Assembly: GCF_000964545.1 (NCBI RefSeq)
Contig: NZ_BBVD01000005.1
Coordinates: forward strand, 496,001-560,000
Origin: Comamonas thiooxydans
GTDB lineage: Bacteria; Pseudomonadota; Gammaproteobacteria; Burkholderiales; Burkholderiaceae_C
Reading direction: 5' to 3'
Length of the DNA: 64,000 nt
Shown piece by piece: positions 27,350-36,590 of this stretch (within the stretch, counting starts at the first letter, position 1; each line of letters opens with the position of its first letter). The translations under genes and the position numbers were made by a program. The notes under the pieces are model-generated. The model was given only the letters and a program-made list of their open reading frames with translations. It was not told the origin of the DNA and made no database searches.

Positions 27350-30184
27350 TTACAGCGTACGAGCGATTTCCTTGATCTCGAAGACTTCCAGCACGTCGCC
27401 TTCCTTGATGTCGTTGTAGTTGCGCAGCTTGATACCGCACTCGAAGCCTTCCTTGACTTCCTTGACATCGTCCTTCATGCGACGCAGCGACTCGATCTCG
27501 CCCGTGTAGATGACCACGTTGTCGCGCAGCAGACGGAAGTGTGCATTGCGGGTGACGTGACCTTGCGTGATGTACGAGCCGGCAATGGTGCCGATCTTCG
27601 TCGCCACGAACACGGTACGGATCTCGGCCATACCGATGATCTCTTCGCGCTTCTCGGGAGCCAGCATGCCCGACATCGCAGCCTTCACCTCATCCACGGC
27701 GTCGTAGATGATGTTGTAGTAGCGAACGTCGACATCATTGCCTTCAGCGGTCTTGCGGGCCTGAGCATCCGCACGCACGTTGAAGCCGATGATGATGGCC
27801 TTGGAAGCCAGCGCCAGGTTGACGTCGGACTCGGAGATACCGCCCACGCCGGAGTACACCAACTGAACCTTGATCTCGTCGGTGGACAGCTTGAGCAGCG
27901 AGGCTGCCAGAGCTTCCTGCGAGCCTTGCATGTCGGCCTTGATGATGATGGGCAGGGTCTGCACATCGCCAGCGGACATTTCGGCGAACATGTTTTCCAG
28001 CTTCGCAGCCTGCTGCTTGGCCAGCTTGGTGTTGCGGAACTTGCCGGCGCGGTAGGTCGCGATTTCACGGGCACGACGCTCGTCGCTCAGCACCATGAAG
28101 TCGTCACCCGCCTGGGGCACTTCGTTCAGACCCTGGATCTCGACAGGGATGGAAGGACCGGCTTCCTTGGTCTGCTTGCCGTCTTCGTCGAGCATGGCTC
28201 GCACGCGACCATAGGTCTGGCCAGCCAGCACCACATCGCCGACCTTCAGCGTACCGGACTGCACCAGCACCGTAGCCACGGTACCGCGACCCTTGTCCAG
28301 CTGGGCTTCGATCACGATACCCTTGGCAGCGGCGTCCACGGGCGCCTTGAGTTCCAGCACTTCGGCCTGCAGCAGCACTTGCTCCAGCAGCTCGTCGATG
28401 CCCTGACCGGTCTTGGAGGACACGGCCACGAAGGGAGAGTCACCGCCGTATTCTTCGGGTAGCACCTCTTCCACGACCAGCTCCTGCTTGACGCGATCGG
28501 GGTTGGCTTCGGGCTTGTCGGCCTTGGTGATGGCCACCACGATGGGAACACCAGCCGCCTTGGCGTGCTTGATGGCTTCCTTGGTCTGGGGCATGACGCC
28601 GTCGTCGGCAGCAGCCACCAGAATCACGATGTCGGTGGACTTGGCACCGCGAGCACGCATGGCCGTGAAGGCCTCGTGACCGGGGGTGTCCAGGAAGGTG
28701 ATGATGCCGCGAGGCGTCTTCACATGGTAGGCACCGATGTGCTGAGTGATGCCGCCGGCTTCGCCCGACGCCACCTTGGTGCGACGGATGTAGTCCAGCA
28801 GCGAGGTCTTGCCGTGGTCCACGTGACCCATGACGGTCACCACGGGAGCGCGCGGCAGTTGCTCGGCTTCGGAGTTGGAGACTTCCTCGGCGGTGAAGGC
28901 TTCGGGATCGTCCAGCGCAGCCACCTTGGCGGTGTGGCCCATTTCTTCCACCACGATCATGGCGGTGTCCTGGTCCAGCGGCTGATTGATAGTGACCATC
29001 TGGCCCATCTTCATCAGAACCTTGATGACCTCGGATGCCTTGATGGCCATCTTGTGAGCCAGTTCGGCCACGGTGATGGTCTCGGGCACCGAAATCTCCA
29101 GCTGACGGAACTCGGGAGCCTGCTGCTGTTGCTGCTCGTGACGATCATTGCCACGACGGCCGCCCTTGGGACCACCGCGCCAGTTGGAACGGCCAGCCAC
29201 GCCGCCGGAGCTGTCGCCACGGGTCTTGATTTCCTTCTTCTTGCCGGCGTCGTTGGACCAGCTCGAAGACAGCTTGGCGGACTTGACTTCCTTGCCTGGA
29301 CGGGCACCGCCGCCGGCATTGGCCGCGCCAGCGCTGCCTGCAGGCTTGTTGCCATCCTTGGCGGCAACAGGCTTCTTGGCATCCGCAGCGACCGGAGCAG
29401 CCTTCTTGGGCTCCTCGGGCTTCTTGGCGACCAGCACCTTCTTAGGCGCAGCCATCATGGCGCGGATGGCTTCCGCTTCGGCCAGGGCCTTGCGGCGGCG
29501 CTCATCCAGATCCTTGGCGCGGCTGGCTTCTTCAGCAGCCTTGGCCTGGGATTCGGCTTCCGCCTTGGCGCGTGCCTCGGCCTGGGCCGCAGCACGTGCG
29601 GCAGCGCCTGCGGCGTGCTCGCGCTTTTCTTCTTCCTTTGCCGCCTTGGCTTCAGCCACCTTGGCGACTTCCGCGGCTGCATAGGCTGCAGCACGTTCCT
29701 CGGCTTCGCGCTCGCGGCGCTCGCGCTCTTCGCGCTCTTGACGTTCCTTGGCCAATTGTTCTTCCTGATGGCTCAACAGCTCGGCCTCGCGGCGAGCATC
29801 TTCTTCACGGCGTACCAGCTCTTGACTAGCGGCACGCTCCTGCACAGCCTTAGCCATGCTTTCCGCATTGGCCTGAGCCTCGGCGGGAGTGTCTTCCCGC
29901 TTCACGAAAGTGCGCTTCTTGCGCACTTCCACCTGAATCGTACGGGCACGGCCCGATGAATCCGCCTGCTTGATTTCGCTGGTGGACTTCTTGGTCAGCG
30001 TGATCTTCTTGGCACCGCTGCCATGGCTTGCCTGCAGGTGAGACAGCAAGCGCTGCTTGTCACCTTCGGTCAGCGCGTCAGCCGCATTGGCCTTGTCAAC
30101 CCCGGCGGCCTTGAGCTGCTGCAGCAAGGTATCAGGGGTCGTGTTGCGCTCTTTCGCAAATTCTGCAACCGTATTACTCGACAT
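27350..30184 (-). CDS. infB: Translation initiation factor IF-2
   Basis: A 944-residue GTPase that brings initiator tRNA to the 30S subunit. It has an N-terminal IF2_N domain (1-50), a long charged Ala/Glu/Lys-rich linker (about 90-330, coiled-coil-like), and a second IF2_N (EFRQLEISVPETITVAELAHKM). The G domain has VMGHVDHGKTSLLDYIRRT, DTPGHEAFTAMRARG and ITKADKPEAN; beta-barrel and C2 domains follow. The linker is strongly biased in composition, which is normal for the family. It lies 23 bp after nusA. Confidence 0.97.
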   Translation of the reverse strand: MSSNTVAEFAKERNTTPDTLLQQLKAAGVDKANAADALTEGDKQRLLSHLQASHGSGAKKITLTKKSTSEIKQADSSGRARTIQVEVRKKRTFVKREDTPAEAQANAESMAKAVQERAASQELVRREEDARREAELLSHQEEQLAKERQEREERERREREAEERAAAYAAAEVAKVAEAKAAKEEEKREHAAGAAARAAAQAEARAKAEAESQAKAAEEASRAKDLDERRRKALAEAEAIRAMMAAPKKVLVAKKPEEPKKAAPVAADAKKPVAAKDGNKPAGSAGAANAGGGARPGKEVKSAKLSSSWSNDAGKKKEIKTRGDSSGGVAGRSNWRGGPKGGRRGNDRHEQQQQQAPEFRQLEISVPETITVAELAHKMAIKASEVIKVLMKMGQMVTINQPLDQDTAMIVVEEMGHTAKVAALDDPEAFTAEEVSNSEAEQLPRAPVVTVMGHVDHGKTSLLDYIRRTKVASGEAGGITQHIGAYHVKTPRGIITFLDTPGHEAFTAMRARGAKSTDIVILVAAADDGVMPQTKEAIKHAKAAGVPIVVAITKADKPEANPDRVKQELVVEEVLPEEYGGDSPFVAVSSKTGQGIDELLEQVLLQAEVLELKAPVDAAAKGIVIEAQLDKGRGTVATVLVQSGTLKVGDVVLAGQTYGRVRAMLDEDGKQTKEAGPSIPVEIQGLNEVPQAGDDFMVLSDERRAREIATYRAGKFRNTKLAKQQAAKLENMFAEMSAGDVQTLPIIIKADMQGSQEALAASLLKLSTDEIKVQLVYSGVGGISESDVNLALASKAIIIGFNVRADAQARKTAEGNDVDVRYYNIIYDAVDEVKAAMSGMLAPEKREEIIGMAEIRTVFVATKIGTIAGSYITQGHVTRNAHFRLLRDNVVIYTGEIESLRRMKDDVKEVKEGFECGIKLRNYNDIKEGDVLEVFEIKEIARTL

Positions 30185-30207
30185 AAATGCTCTGTACCTC
30201 CCTGACC

Positions 30208-31695
30208 TTACTCTTGCCCATCGGTAAACCAGTGCTCACGCGCCTTCATGATCAAGGCCTTGGCTTCTTCGGCAGTCTGACCGGTGATTTCGGTCAGCTC
30301 GTCGATCGCCAGGTCGGCCAGATCGTCACGTGTGTGCACATCAGCTTGCGCCAGCTTGTCCAGCAGCTCGGCAGTCATGCCGTCCAGAGACACCAGATCC
30401 TCGGATGCCTTGCTCACATTTTCTTCGCGAGCAATTTCCTGACTCAGCAGTGCATCCTTGGCGCGGCTACGCAGCTCGTTCACCGTCTCTTCGTCGAAGG
30501 ATTCGATTTCGAGCATTTCCTGCAGCGGCACATAGGCCACTTCTTCCAGGGTCTCGAAACCTTCTTCGATCAGGATGTTGGCGATTTCCTCGTCCACATC
30601 CAGCTTTTCCATGAACAGCTTGCGCGAGACAGCCGACTCGTCGGCCTGCTTCTGGGCAGACTCTGCAGCGTCCATGATGTTGATCTTCCAGCCTGTCAGC
30701 TCGGAGGCCAGACGCACGTTCTGACCGCCGCGACCGATGGCGATGGCCAGATTTTCCTCGTCCACGACCACGTCCATGGCATGCTTTTCCTCATCCACAA
30801 CGATGGAAGAGACATTGGCAGGAGCCAGGGCACCGATCACGAACTGGGCGGGGTCTTCGGACCAGAGCACGATATCCACACGCTCGCCGGCCAGCTCGTT
30901 GGTCACCGCATTCACGCGGGTGCCGCGCACGCCGACGCAGGTACCAATGGGGTCCACGCGCTTGTCGTGGCTGAGCACGGCGATCTTGGCACGAGAGCCG
31001 GCGTCACGGGCGCAGCTCTTGATCTCCAGCAGGCCTTGCTCGATCTCGGGCACTTCATTGCGGAACAATTCCACCATGAATTCGGGAGCCGAGCGCGACA
31101 GCAGGATGGGAGCACCGCGCAAGGTGGCATCGACTTCCATGATCATGGCGCGCACGCGGTCGCCATTGCGCAGATTTTCCTTGGGGATCATCTCGCCGCG
31201 CTTGAGTCGACCTTCCACACGGCCGGATTCGACAATGATGTCGCCCTTGTCCATGCGCTTGACGGTACCGGTAAAGATCTTCTCGCCACGGGCCAGGAAT
31301 TCGTTGAGCAGCATTTCGCGCTCGGCGTCGCGAATCTTCTGCAGGATGACCTGCTTGGCAGCCATGGCACCGATACGGCCGATGGGCAGCGACTCGATCT
31401 GCTCTTCAATGAACTCACCAATTTGAATGCCGGGCACGCGGTCTTCCGCATCCATCAGCATTTCTTCGGCGTCGGGGTTCTGCAGACCGGCATCGTCAGA
31501 CACCACCACCCAGCGGCGGAAGGTGTCGTAGTCGCCGCTTTCGCGATCGATGGACACGCGGATGTCTACTTCACCTTGGTACAGCTTCTTGGTGGCCTGT
31601 GCCAGTGCGGATTCCACGGCACCAAAAACCACATCGCGTTCCACGTTCTTTTCACGCGAAATGGCTTCAACCAACATCAACAGTTCGCGATTCAT
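30208..31695 (-). CDS. nusA: Transcription termination/antitermination protein NusA
   Basis: A 495-residue RNA polymerase-binding factor. It has an N-terminal domain (MNRELLMLVEAISREKNVERDVVFGAVESAL), an S1 domain (about 137-200, KIFTGTVKRMDKGDIIVESG), two KH domains (VDPIGTCVGVRGTRVNAVTNELAGERVDIV and IAIGRGGQNVRLASELTGW), and two acidic C-terminal repeats (about 365-490). GGAGAG precedes the ATG. It lies between rimP and infB as in most bacteria. Confidence 0.97.
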   Translation of the reverse strand: MNRELLMLVEAISREKNVERDVVFGAVESALAQATKKLYQGEVDIRVSIDRESGDYDTFRRWVVVSDDAGLQNPDAEEMLMDAEDRVPGIQIGEFIEEQIESLPIGRIGAMAAKQVILQKIRDAEREMLLNEFLARGEKIFTGTVKRMDKGDIIVESGRVEGRLKRGEMIPKENLRNGDRVRAMIMEVDATLRGAPILLSRSAPEFMVELFRNEVPEIEQGLLEIKSCARDAGSRAKIAVLSHDKRVDPIGTCVGVRGTRVNAVTNELAGERVDIVLWSEDPAQFVIGALAPANVSSIVVDEEKHAMDVVVDEENLAIAIGRGGQNVRLASELTGWKINIMDAAESAQKQADESAVSRKLFMEKLDVDEEIANILIEEGFETLEEVAYVPLQEMLEIESFDEETVNELRSRAKDALLSQEIAREENVSKASEDLVSLDGMTAELLDKLAQADVHTRDDLADLAIDELTEITGQTAEEAKALIMKAREHWFTDGQE

Positions 31696-31778
31696 GCGAC
31701 GACTCTCCTATTTCAATCACACAAAGAGGATTTGCATGCGACCTCTTTGCCCCAAAAGATTCAAACGCTTCAGCTGCC

Positions 31779-32357
31779 TCATTCGGGCTTGGCTGCGCGT
31801 CCTTTGAAATTCACAATCGGTGCCAGACGAGCTTCGCGCAACTCGTCAAGCGTAAAGCCCATCGCGTTCAACGGCGCAGGCTCACGCTTCTTGCTGACGC
31901 GCACGCCCGGCTTGGGAGGCGGCTCATCGCTCCAGATGATCTGCCAGCCACCTTCTTCAGTCCGCTCCAGCGTGCCACGAAATTTCTTGCGGTTTGCATT
32001 GATCTTGTCGCCACCCGCAGCCCCGATGGGAGCCTTGAGCGTCAGATCCACCTCCGAGCCTTCAAAGCGGATGAAGTCCTGCTCATGGCGCAGCAAACGA
32101 TCAATGCCTGGAGAAGAGACCTCCAGGCGGGCGTAGTCCGCACCATCGACTTCCAGCGCAAACTGAAGCTGGCGCGTGACCTTTTCGCAGTCTTCCACTG
32201 TCACGAACTGCTCGGGCAGCTCAGGCGCACCGTCCTCCGGCGCCTGCCAAGGCAAATCAATCGTGATGCGCAGCAGGCCGCCGGCCGAGCGCTCGATTTC
32301 AACCAGGTCATAGCCCAGACCTGTCACGGTTTGTTCAACGATTTGCTGTAGTGCCAC
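31779..32357 (-). CDS. rimP: Ribosome maturation factor RimP
   Basis: A 192-residue protein for 30S subunit maturation. The N-terminal domain contains LGYDLVEIERSAGGLLRITIDLP and the C-terminal SH3-like domain LEVSSPGIDRLLRHEQDFIRFEGSEVDL. The start is GTG at 32357. The C-terminal extension (about 165-192) is rich in Pro and Arg. It is the first gene of the rimP-nusA-infB-rbfA-truB-typA unit. Confidence 0.95.
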   Translation of the reverse strand: MALQQIVEQTVTGLGYDLVEIERSAGGLLRITIDLPWQAPEDGAPELPEQFVTVEDCEKVTRQLQFALEVDGADYARLEVSSPGIDRLLRHEQDFIRFEGSEVDLTLKAPIGAAGGDKINANRKKFRGTLERTEEGGWQIIWSDEPPPKPGVRVSKKREPAPLNAMGFTLDELREARLAPIVNFKGRAAKPE

Positions 32358-32437
32358 GTGTATTCAGTTCAATCCCGAAAAATCTGTCAAATCATGGACT
32401 TAGCTCTGCCAAAAACAGGTTTCGCCATGAATTGCCC

Positions 32438-32468
32438 AAAAAAAACGGGCGGTATGTACCCGCCCGTT
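32438..32468 (-). terminator. Terminator after the thioredoxin-like gene
   Basis: AACGGGCGG, 7-nt loop, CCGCCCGTT; on the minus strand an eight-T run follows. It separates the thioredoxin-like gene from the rimP operon. Confidence 0.85.
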
Positions 32469-32537
32469 TGGTCGTGAAGCCGTGATTGTAGCCGCAAACC
32501 ACTGTTTTCGCAAAAAGTGTCTCGCATAAAACAGCGA

Positions 32538-32918
32538 TCAACGCAAGACTTCCTGCAGGTCATCAGCGCGCAACAATCGCTGCAGCAAATCCTGGGCCTC
32601 CTGCACATCGGCGGGCCTCGCCGCCGCATCTGCGGGCAGGGATTGCAGCATCCGCGCCAGCACCCCCGTTTGCGGAAGCACAGGCCCCAGGAATCTGGCC
32701 TGCTCGCCCTGCGCCACCAAAATGGACGGAAAGGTTTCTATGTCCAGATCGCCAGCTACATCCTCACGGTCTTCCACATCGAGCCAGACAAAACGCATCT
32801 GTGGAAACTGGGCAGCAAGAGCCTCGAAGGGCTGCCGGTACTGTTTACAGGTACCGCACCAGTCAGCACAGAGGCAGACAACCAGCCATGCGTCTGCTTT
32901 TGTAATTTCTTGTTTCAT
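32538..32918 (-). CDS. Thioredoxin-fold protein
   Basis: A 126-residue cytoplasmic protein with the thioredoxin active site ADWCGTCKQY (about 18-27) and the cis-Pro segment ETFPSILV. No signal peptide is seen. The C-terminal 50 residues (LPADAAARPADVQEAQDLLQ) are helical rather than thioredoxin-like. It probably reduces disulfides, with an unknown partner. ATG 32918 (MKQEITKADAW) gives the normal thioredoxin N-terminus; the frame is open to 32948. Confidence 0.85.
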   Translation of the reverse strand: MKQEITKADAWLVVCLCADWCGTCKQYRQPFEALAAQFPQMRFVWLDVEDREDVAGDLDIETFPSILVAQGEQARFLGPVLPQTGVLARMLQSLPADAAARPADVQEAQDLLQRLLRADDLQEVLR

Positions 32919-33148
32919 TTCACGAACTCTGGGCAGGCCTTCGCACACGCCCCTGCATTGATCCCGGCAATGGTAGCGCCAGATGCACCCAAGGACTCAA
33001 ACCCCGGTCATCACCCCACCAGCGCGCATTGAGACCCTTGAAGCTGCCGCACTCTATCCCTATTATTTTCCTGAATGCGGGCGCAGCAATGGCAGCAGCC
33101 AAGGCAACAGTCTTGCGCCCATCTTTTGACAAGAAGATTGGTGACTCC

Positions 33149-34129
33149 ATGGATTACAAGGACTATTACAAGATACTTGGCGTGGACAAAAAGGCCTCCA
33201 CCGAGGACATCAAAAAGGCCTATCGCAAACTCGCCCGCAAATACCACCCCGACATCAGCAAGGAAAAAGACGCGGCTGCTCGCATGGCCGAGGTCAACGA
33301 AGCCAACACCGTGCTCTCCGACCCCGAAAAGCGCGCCGCCTACGACGCCATGGGCGACGAGATGCAGTTTGCTCAAAATGCCAGAGCTCAGGGCAGCGGA
33401 GGCTTTCGCCCGCCGCCCGACTGGGATCAGCGGGACTTTCACTTCAGCAGCCAGGGCGATGCCGGCAGCGACGCCGATTTCAGCGACTTTTTCTCGCAGA
33501 TGTTCGGCCAAGCCGCTCGTGCACGGCGCCATCAGGGCCAGCAAGGCGCGCGCAGCACCCCAGACATGCGCGGCCAGGACCAGCATGCCAGCATAGAGCT
33601 GGATCTGCAGGACAGCTATAGCGGCGCCGTACGCTCGCTGCATCTGCGCAGCACCGTGCTCGACGACCAGGGCATCCCCACCCACAAGGACAAGGAGCTG
33701 CAGGTCACCATTCCCAAGGGCGTGCGCGAGGGCCAGATGATTCGCCTTGCCGGTCAGGGCAACCCGGGCCTGGGCAAGGGTGCTCCAGGCGATCTGCTGC
33801 TGGAGGTGCACTTCCGCAGCGACCCACGCTGGTGGTCCGAAGGCAAGGATGTCTACCAGCGAGTGCCGCTCGCGCCCTGGGAAGCCGAGCTGGGTGGCCC
33901 CGTCCCCTTCAAGACGCTGGCCGGGGAACTGGAAGTCACCGTGCCCGCCGGCTATCGCTCGGGCCGCAAACTGCGCCTCAAGGGCAAGGGCCTGCCCGCC
34001 GCCACGCCAGGTGATCTGTACCTGGTGCTGGATGTGGTCTTCCCGCCCGCGGCGACACCCGCGCAAAAGCAGGCTTATGCCGACTTTGCCAGGGCCTTCC
34101 CGCAGTTCGATGCCCGCAGCCTGAGTTGA
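33149..34129 (+). CDS. cbpA: Curved DNA-binding protein A, DnaJ-type co-chaperone
   Basis: A 326-residue class II J-protein. The J domain covers 2-70 (DYYKILGVDKKASTEDIKKAYRKLARKYHPDIS with HPD). A Gly/Phe-containing linker (about 85-150) leads to two C-terminal beta-sandwich domains (IELDLQDSYSGAVRSL; VTIPKGVREGQMIRLAGQG; LRLKGKGLP). It stimulates DnaK and may bind curved DNA. The frame opens at 33029, but ATG 33149 places the J domain at the N-terminus. It is followed by cbpM. Confidence 0.93.
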   Translation: MDYKDYYKILGVDKKASTEDIKKAYRKLARKYHPDISKEKDAAARMAEVNEANTVLSDPEKRAAYDAMGDEMQFAQNARAQGSGGFRPPPDWDQRDFHFSSQGDAGSDADFSDFFSQMFGQAARARRHQGQQGARSTPDMRGQDQHASIELDLQDSYSGAVRSLHLRSTVLDDQGIPTHKDKELQVTIPKGVREGQMIRLAGQGNPGLGKGAPGDLLLEVHFRSDPRWWSEGKDVYQRVPLAPWEAELGGPVPFKTLAGELEVTVPAGYRSGRKLRLKGKGLPAATPGDLYLVLDVVFPPAATPAQKQAYADFARAFPQFDARSLS

Positions 34130-34140
34130 AAGGTTTTCCC

Positions 34141-34473
34141 ATGAGCCCCTCCCACTACCCTTTCTACGAACCTGCCGAGCTGCTGGAACAGGCCGTGCTC
34201 GATCTGCACGAGCTGGCGCGCCATTGCTGCACCAGCCCGCAATGGGTGATCGAGCATGTGCAGACAGGCGTCATCAGCTACGACAACGAAGGTCAGCTGC
34301 GCGAGATCAGCCACGAGCAATGGCGCTTCAGCAGCCAGACGCTGGTACGTGCACGCCGCATTGCCCAGCTGGAACACAGCTTCGACGCCGACCCTCAGCT
34401 CGCCGCCCTGACCACCGATCTCATTGAGGAAGTGCAGCAACTGCGCCGCAAGCTGAAAAATCTGCAAGGATGA
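34141..34473 (+). CDS. cbpM: Chaperone modulator CbpM
   Basis: A 110-residue protein with a MerR-like N-terminal helix-turn-helix (DLHELARHCCTSPQWVIEHVQTGVI), then RFSSQTLVRARRIAQLEHSFDADPQLAALTTDLIEEVQQLRRKL, a helical segment typical of CbpM. CbpM binds the CbpA J domain and blocks its stimulation of DnaK. It starts 11 nt after cbpA behind AAAGG; an earlier TTG overlapping the cbpA stop is less likely. Confidence 0.9.
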   Translation: MSPSHYPFYEPAELLEQAVLDLHELARHCCTSPQWVIEHVQTGVISYDNEGQLREISHEQWRFSSQTLVRARRIAQLEHSFDADPQLAALTTDLIEEVQQLRRKLKNLQG

Positions 34474-34503
34474 GCAAACCAACGCTCTGAAGCCGTGAAA
34501 AGC

Positions 34504-34539
34504 AAAAAGCCCTCGTACCGAAGTGACGAGGGCTTTTTT
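34504..34539. terminator. Bidirectional terminator after cbpM
   Basis: AAAAAGCCCTCGT, 9-nt loop, ACGAGGGCTTTTTT, between convergent cbpM and the 53-aa gene. Confidence 0.88.
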
Positions 34540-34575
34540 GCGGGCCGCACACCAGGGCGCAGCCTGCCGCAGGAA

Positions 34576-34737
34576 TTAGCCGTGGCGCTTGCCGGGCTGC
34601 TTCTTGCTGCGAGTGTGCGAACCACGCTCCAGGCTCACGCGCTGGCCACGGCCGGGAGTGGGCAGGGTCACGCCATTGGGTGCCTGGGGACGGGGAGTGG
34701 CCTTGCGGTCTGCTTCGGTAACGATCTTATTGCCCAT
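34576..34737 (-). CDS. Small basic protein, unknown function
   Basis: A 53-residue protein starting MGNKIVTEADRKATPRP and ending SKKQPGKRHG. It is rich in Lys, Arg, Pro and Gly, with no hydrophobic segment and no recognised domain. The reading frame is complete, uses common codons, and ends shortly before a shared terminator, all of which support a real gene. Its charge suggests nucleic acid or ribosome contact, which is inference only. Confidence 0.6.
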   Translation of the reverse strand: MGNKIVTEADRKATPRPQAPNGVTLPTPGRGQRVSLERGSHTRSKKQPGKRHG

Positions 34738-34934
34738 GTCGAATTCTCAATTGGGAGGTTGAAAAGGATCAATTAGGCCACAGCCAGAGAATTCGCGCCA
34801 AATAAATACAAACTTTCGAGTGCGGATTCAGTGTTTTTCAGCGAATGCCTGCCTCGAGAATCAGTGAATCGACAGCAATTGCAGGCATTCAAAGCCTCAA
34901 ACCTTTGAAGGGAAAGCGCTGCTCGCCATCACAT

Positions 34935-36590
34935 TCAGACCGCCGAAGGCTCGGCAACGACCCCGGCGGCCTCGACCAACTGGCGCGTATATGCCTGCCT
35001 CGGCGCAGTCAGCACCGCCTGCACATCGCCCTGCTCCACGATCTGCCCGTCCTTCATGACCAGCACCTCATGGGCCATGGCGCGAATCACGTCCACATCG
35101 TGGGTGATGAGCAGATAGGCCAGACCACGCTCCTTCTGCAGCCGCTGCAACAGGGCCAGCACTTGATGTTGAATGGTGACATCGAGTGCACTGGTGGGCT
35201 CGTCCAGCACCAGGACCTCGGGCTCCATGATGAGCGCGCGTGAAATCGCCAGGCGCTGCCGCTGCCCGCCCGAGAATTCATGCGGATAGCGCTGCAGCAG
35301 GCCGGGAAACTGGGCCTCGGTCAAGCCCACCTCTTCGAGCATCTTGAGCACGCGCTCGCGCCGCGGCCCGGCAGCGAGCTCAGGGGCATGGATCTGCAGG
35401 CCTTCGCCGACGATCTCCTCCACCGTCATGCGCGGAGAGAGCGAGGAGAACGGATCCTGAAACACCACCTGGATCTTGCGCCGCAGCGCCAGATTGGCGA
35501 CGCTGTTGCGGATTGCCGGCTGCTGCCATTGCCTGCCAGCCACCTGCAGCTCCCCGGCCGCAGGCAACAGCCCCAGCACGGCCTGGGCCAGCGTGGATTT
35601 ACCGGAGCCCGATTCACCGATCACGCCCAGGGTACGGCCGGGCCGCAGCAGCATATCCGCGCCCTTGACCGCGACGAACGCGCCCTTTTTGAACCAGCCG
35701 CGAATGCCTGGCAAGGGCGTGGCATAGCTCACCTGCAAGGCCCGGGTTTGCACCACGGCAGCCTCACCGGCCGGCACGGTCTCATCCGCCACATTGCGTA
35801 CCGGCCGGCTGGCCAGCAGCTTGCGGGTATAGGCATGCTGCGGGTTCCGCATCAGCTCGGCCACCGCGCCCTGCTCCACGAGACGGCCTTTTTCCATGAC
35901 GGCCACGCGGTCGGCAAAGCGGCGCACCAGGTTCAGGTCATGCGTGATCATCAGCACGGCCATGCCGGTCTGCCGCTGCAGATCGGCCAGCAAATCCAGG
36001 ATCTGGCCACGCAGCGTCACATCCAGCGCCGTTGTCGGCTCGTCGGCCAGCAGCAGCCGGGGACGGCTGGCCAGGGCCATGGCAATCATGGCGCGCTGAC
36101 GCTGGCCGCCGCTGAGCTGGTGCGGAAAGCTCTGCGCGCGACGCTCGGGCTCAGGGATGCCGGTAGTGGCCAGCAGCTCGACGGCCTGCTTCAAGGCCTG
36201 GGCCCGGCTCAAGGCCTGCTTGAGCTGCAGCACCTCCGCCACCTGCGCGCCGACGGTCATCAGCGGGTTCAGCGCCGTCATCGGCTCCTGAAAGATCATG
36301 GCGATATCGCCGCCGCGTATGCCCTGCATCTCGCGCTCCGAAAGCCCCAGCAGATCGCGCCCGTCCAGCAGGGCCCGGCCACCCAGTTGCGCATCGCCCA
36401 CCAGGCGCAGCAGCGACAGCGCCGTGACCGACTTGCCCGAGCCGGACTCCCCCACCAGCGCCAGCTTTTCACCGGCTGCAAGTTCGAAGCTCACATCCTG
36501 CACCACGGGCTTGCCCGCAAAAGACACGCTCAGATCGTGCACGGCCAGCAGCTTGCTGCCGGCCTGGCCTTCGTATTTCTCCTTGCTCAT
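34935..36590 (-). CDS. yejF: Peptide ABC transporter, double ATPase subunit (YejF type)
   Basis: A 551-residue protein with two fused ABC ATPase domains. Each has a Walker A GESGSGKS, a signature (LSGGQRQR in the first, FSGGQRQR in the second), a Walker B (LLADEPTTALD, LVLDEPTSALD) and the C-terminal oligopeptide-binding extension. It energises uptake through YejB and YejE. The ATG at 36590 overlaps the yejE stop in ATGA, so this start is favoured over the frame opening at 36728. Confidence 0.94.
   Translation of the reverse strand: MSKEKYEGQAGSKLLAVHDLSVSFAGKPVVQDVSFELAAGEKLALVGESGSGKSVTALSLLRLVGDAQLGGRALLDGRDLLGLSEREMQGIRGGDIAMIFQEPMTALNPLMTVGAQVAEVLQLKQALSRAQALKQAVELLATTGIPEPERRAQSFPHQLSGGQRQRAMIAMALASRPRLLLADEPTTALDVTLRGQILDLLADLQRQTGMAVLMITHDLNLVRRFADRVAVMEKGRLVEQGAVAELMRNPQHAYTRKLLASRPVRNVADETVPAGEAAVVQTRALQVSYATPLPGIRGWFKKGAFVAVKGADMLLRPGRTLGVIGESGSGKSTLAQAVLGLLPAAGELQVAGRQWQQPAIRNSVANLALRRKIQVVFQDPFSSLSPRMTVEEIVGEGLQIHAPELAAGPRRERVLKMLEEVGLTEAQFPGLLQRYPHEFSGGQRQRLAISRALIMEPEVLVLDEPTSALDVTIQHQVLALLQRLQKERGLAYLLITHDVDVIRAMAHEVLVMKDGQIVEQGDVQAVLTAPRQAYTRQLVEAAGVVAEPSAV

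Noticed and set aside
30187..32136. A 649-codon plus-strand frame
   Set aside because: Antisense to nusA and rimP, both strongly recognisable; no ribosome binding site or family features.
34126..34140. TTG overlapping the cbpA stop as cbpM start
   Set aside because: The ATG at 34141 has AAAGG at reasonable spacing and gives the normal N-terminus.
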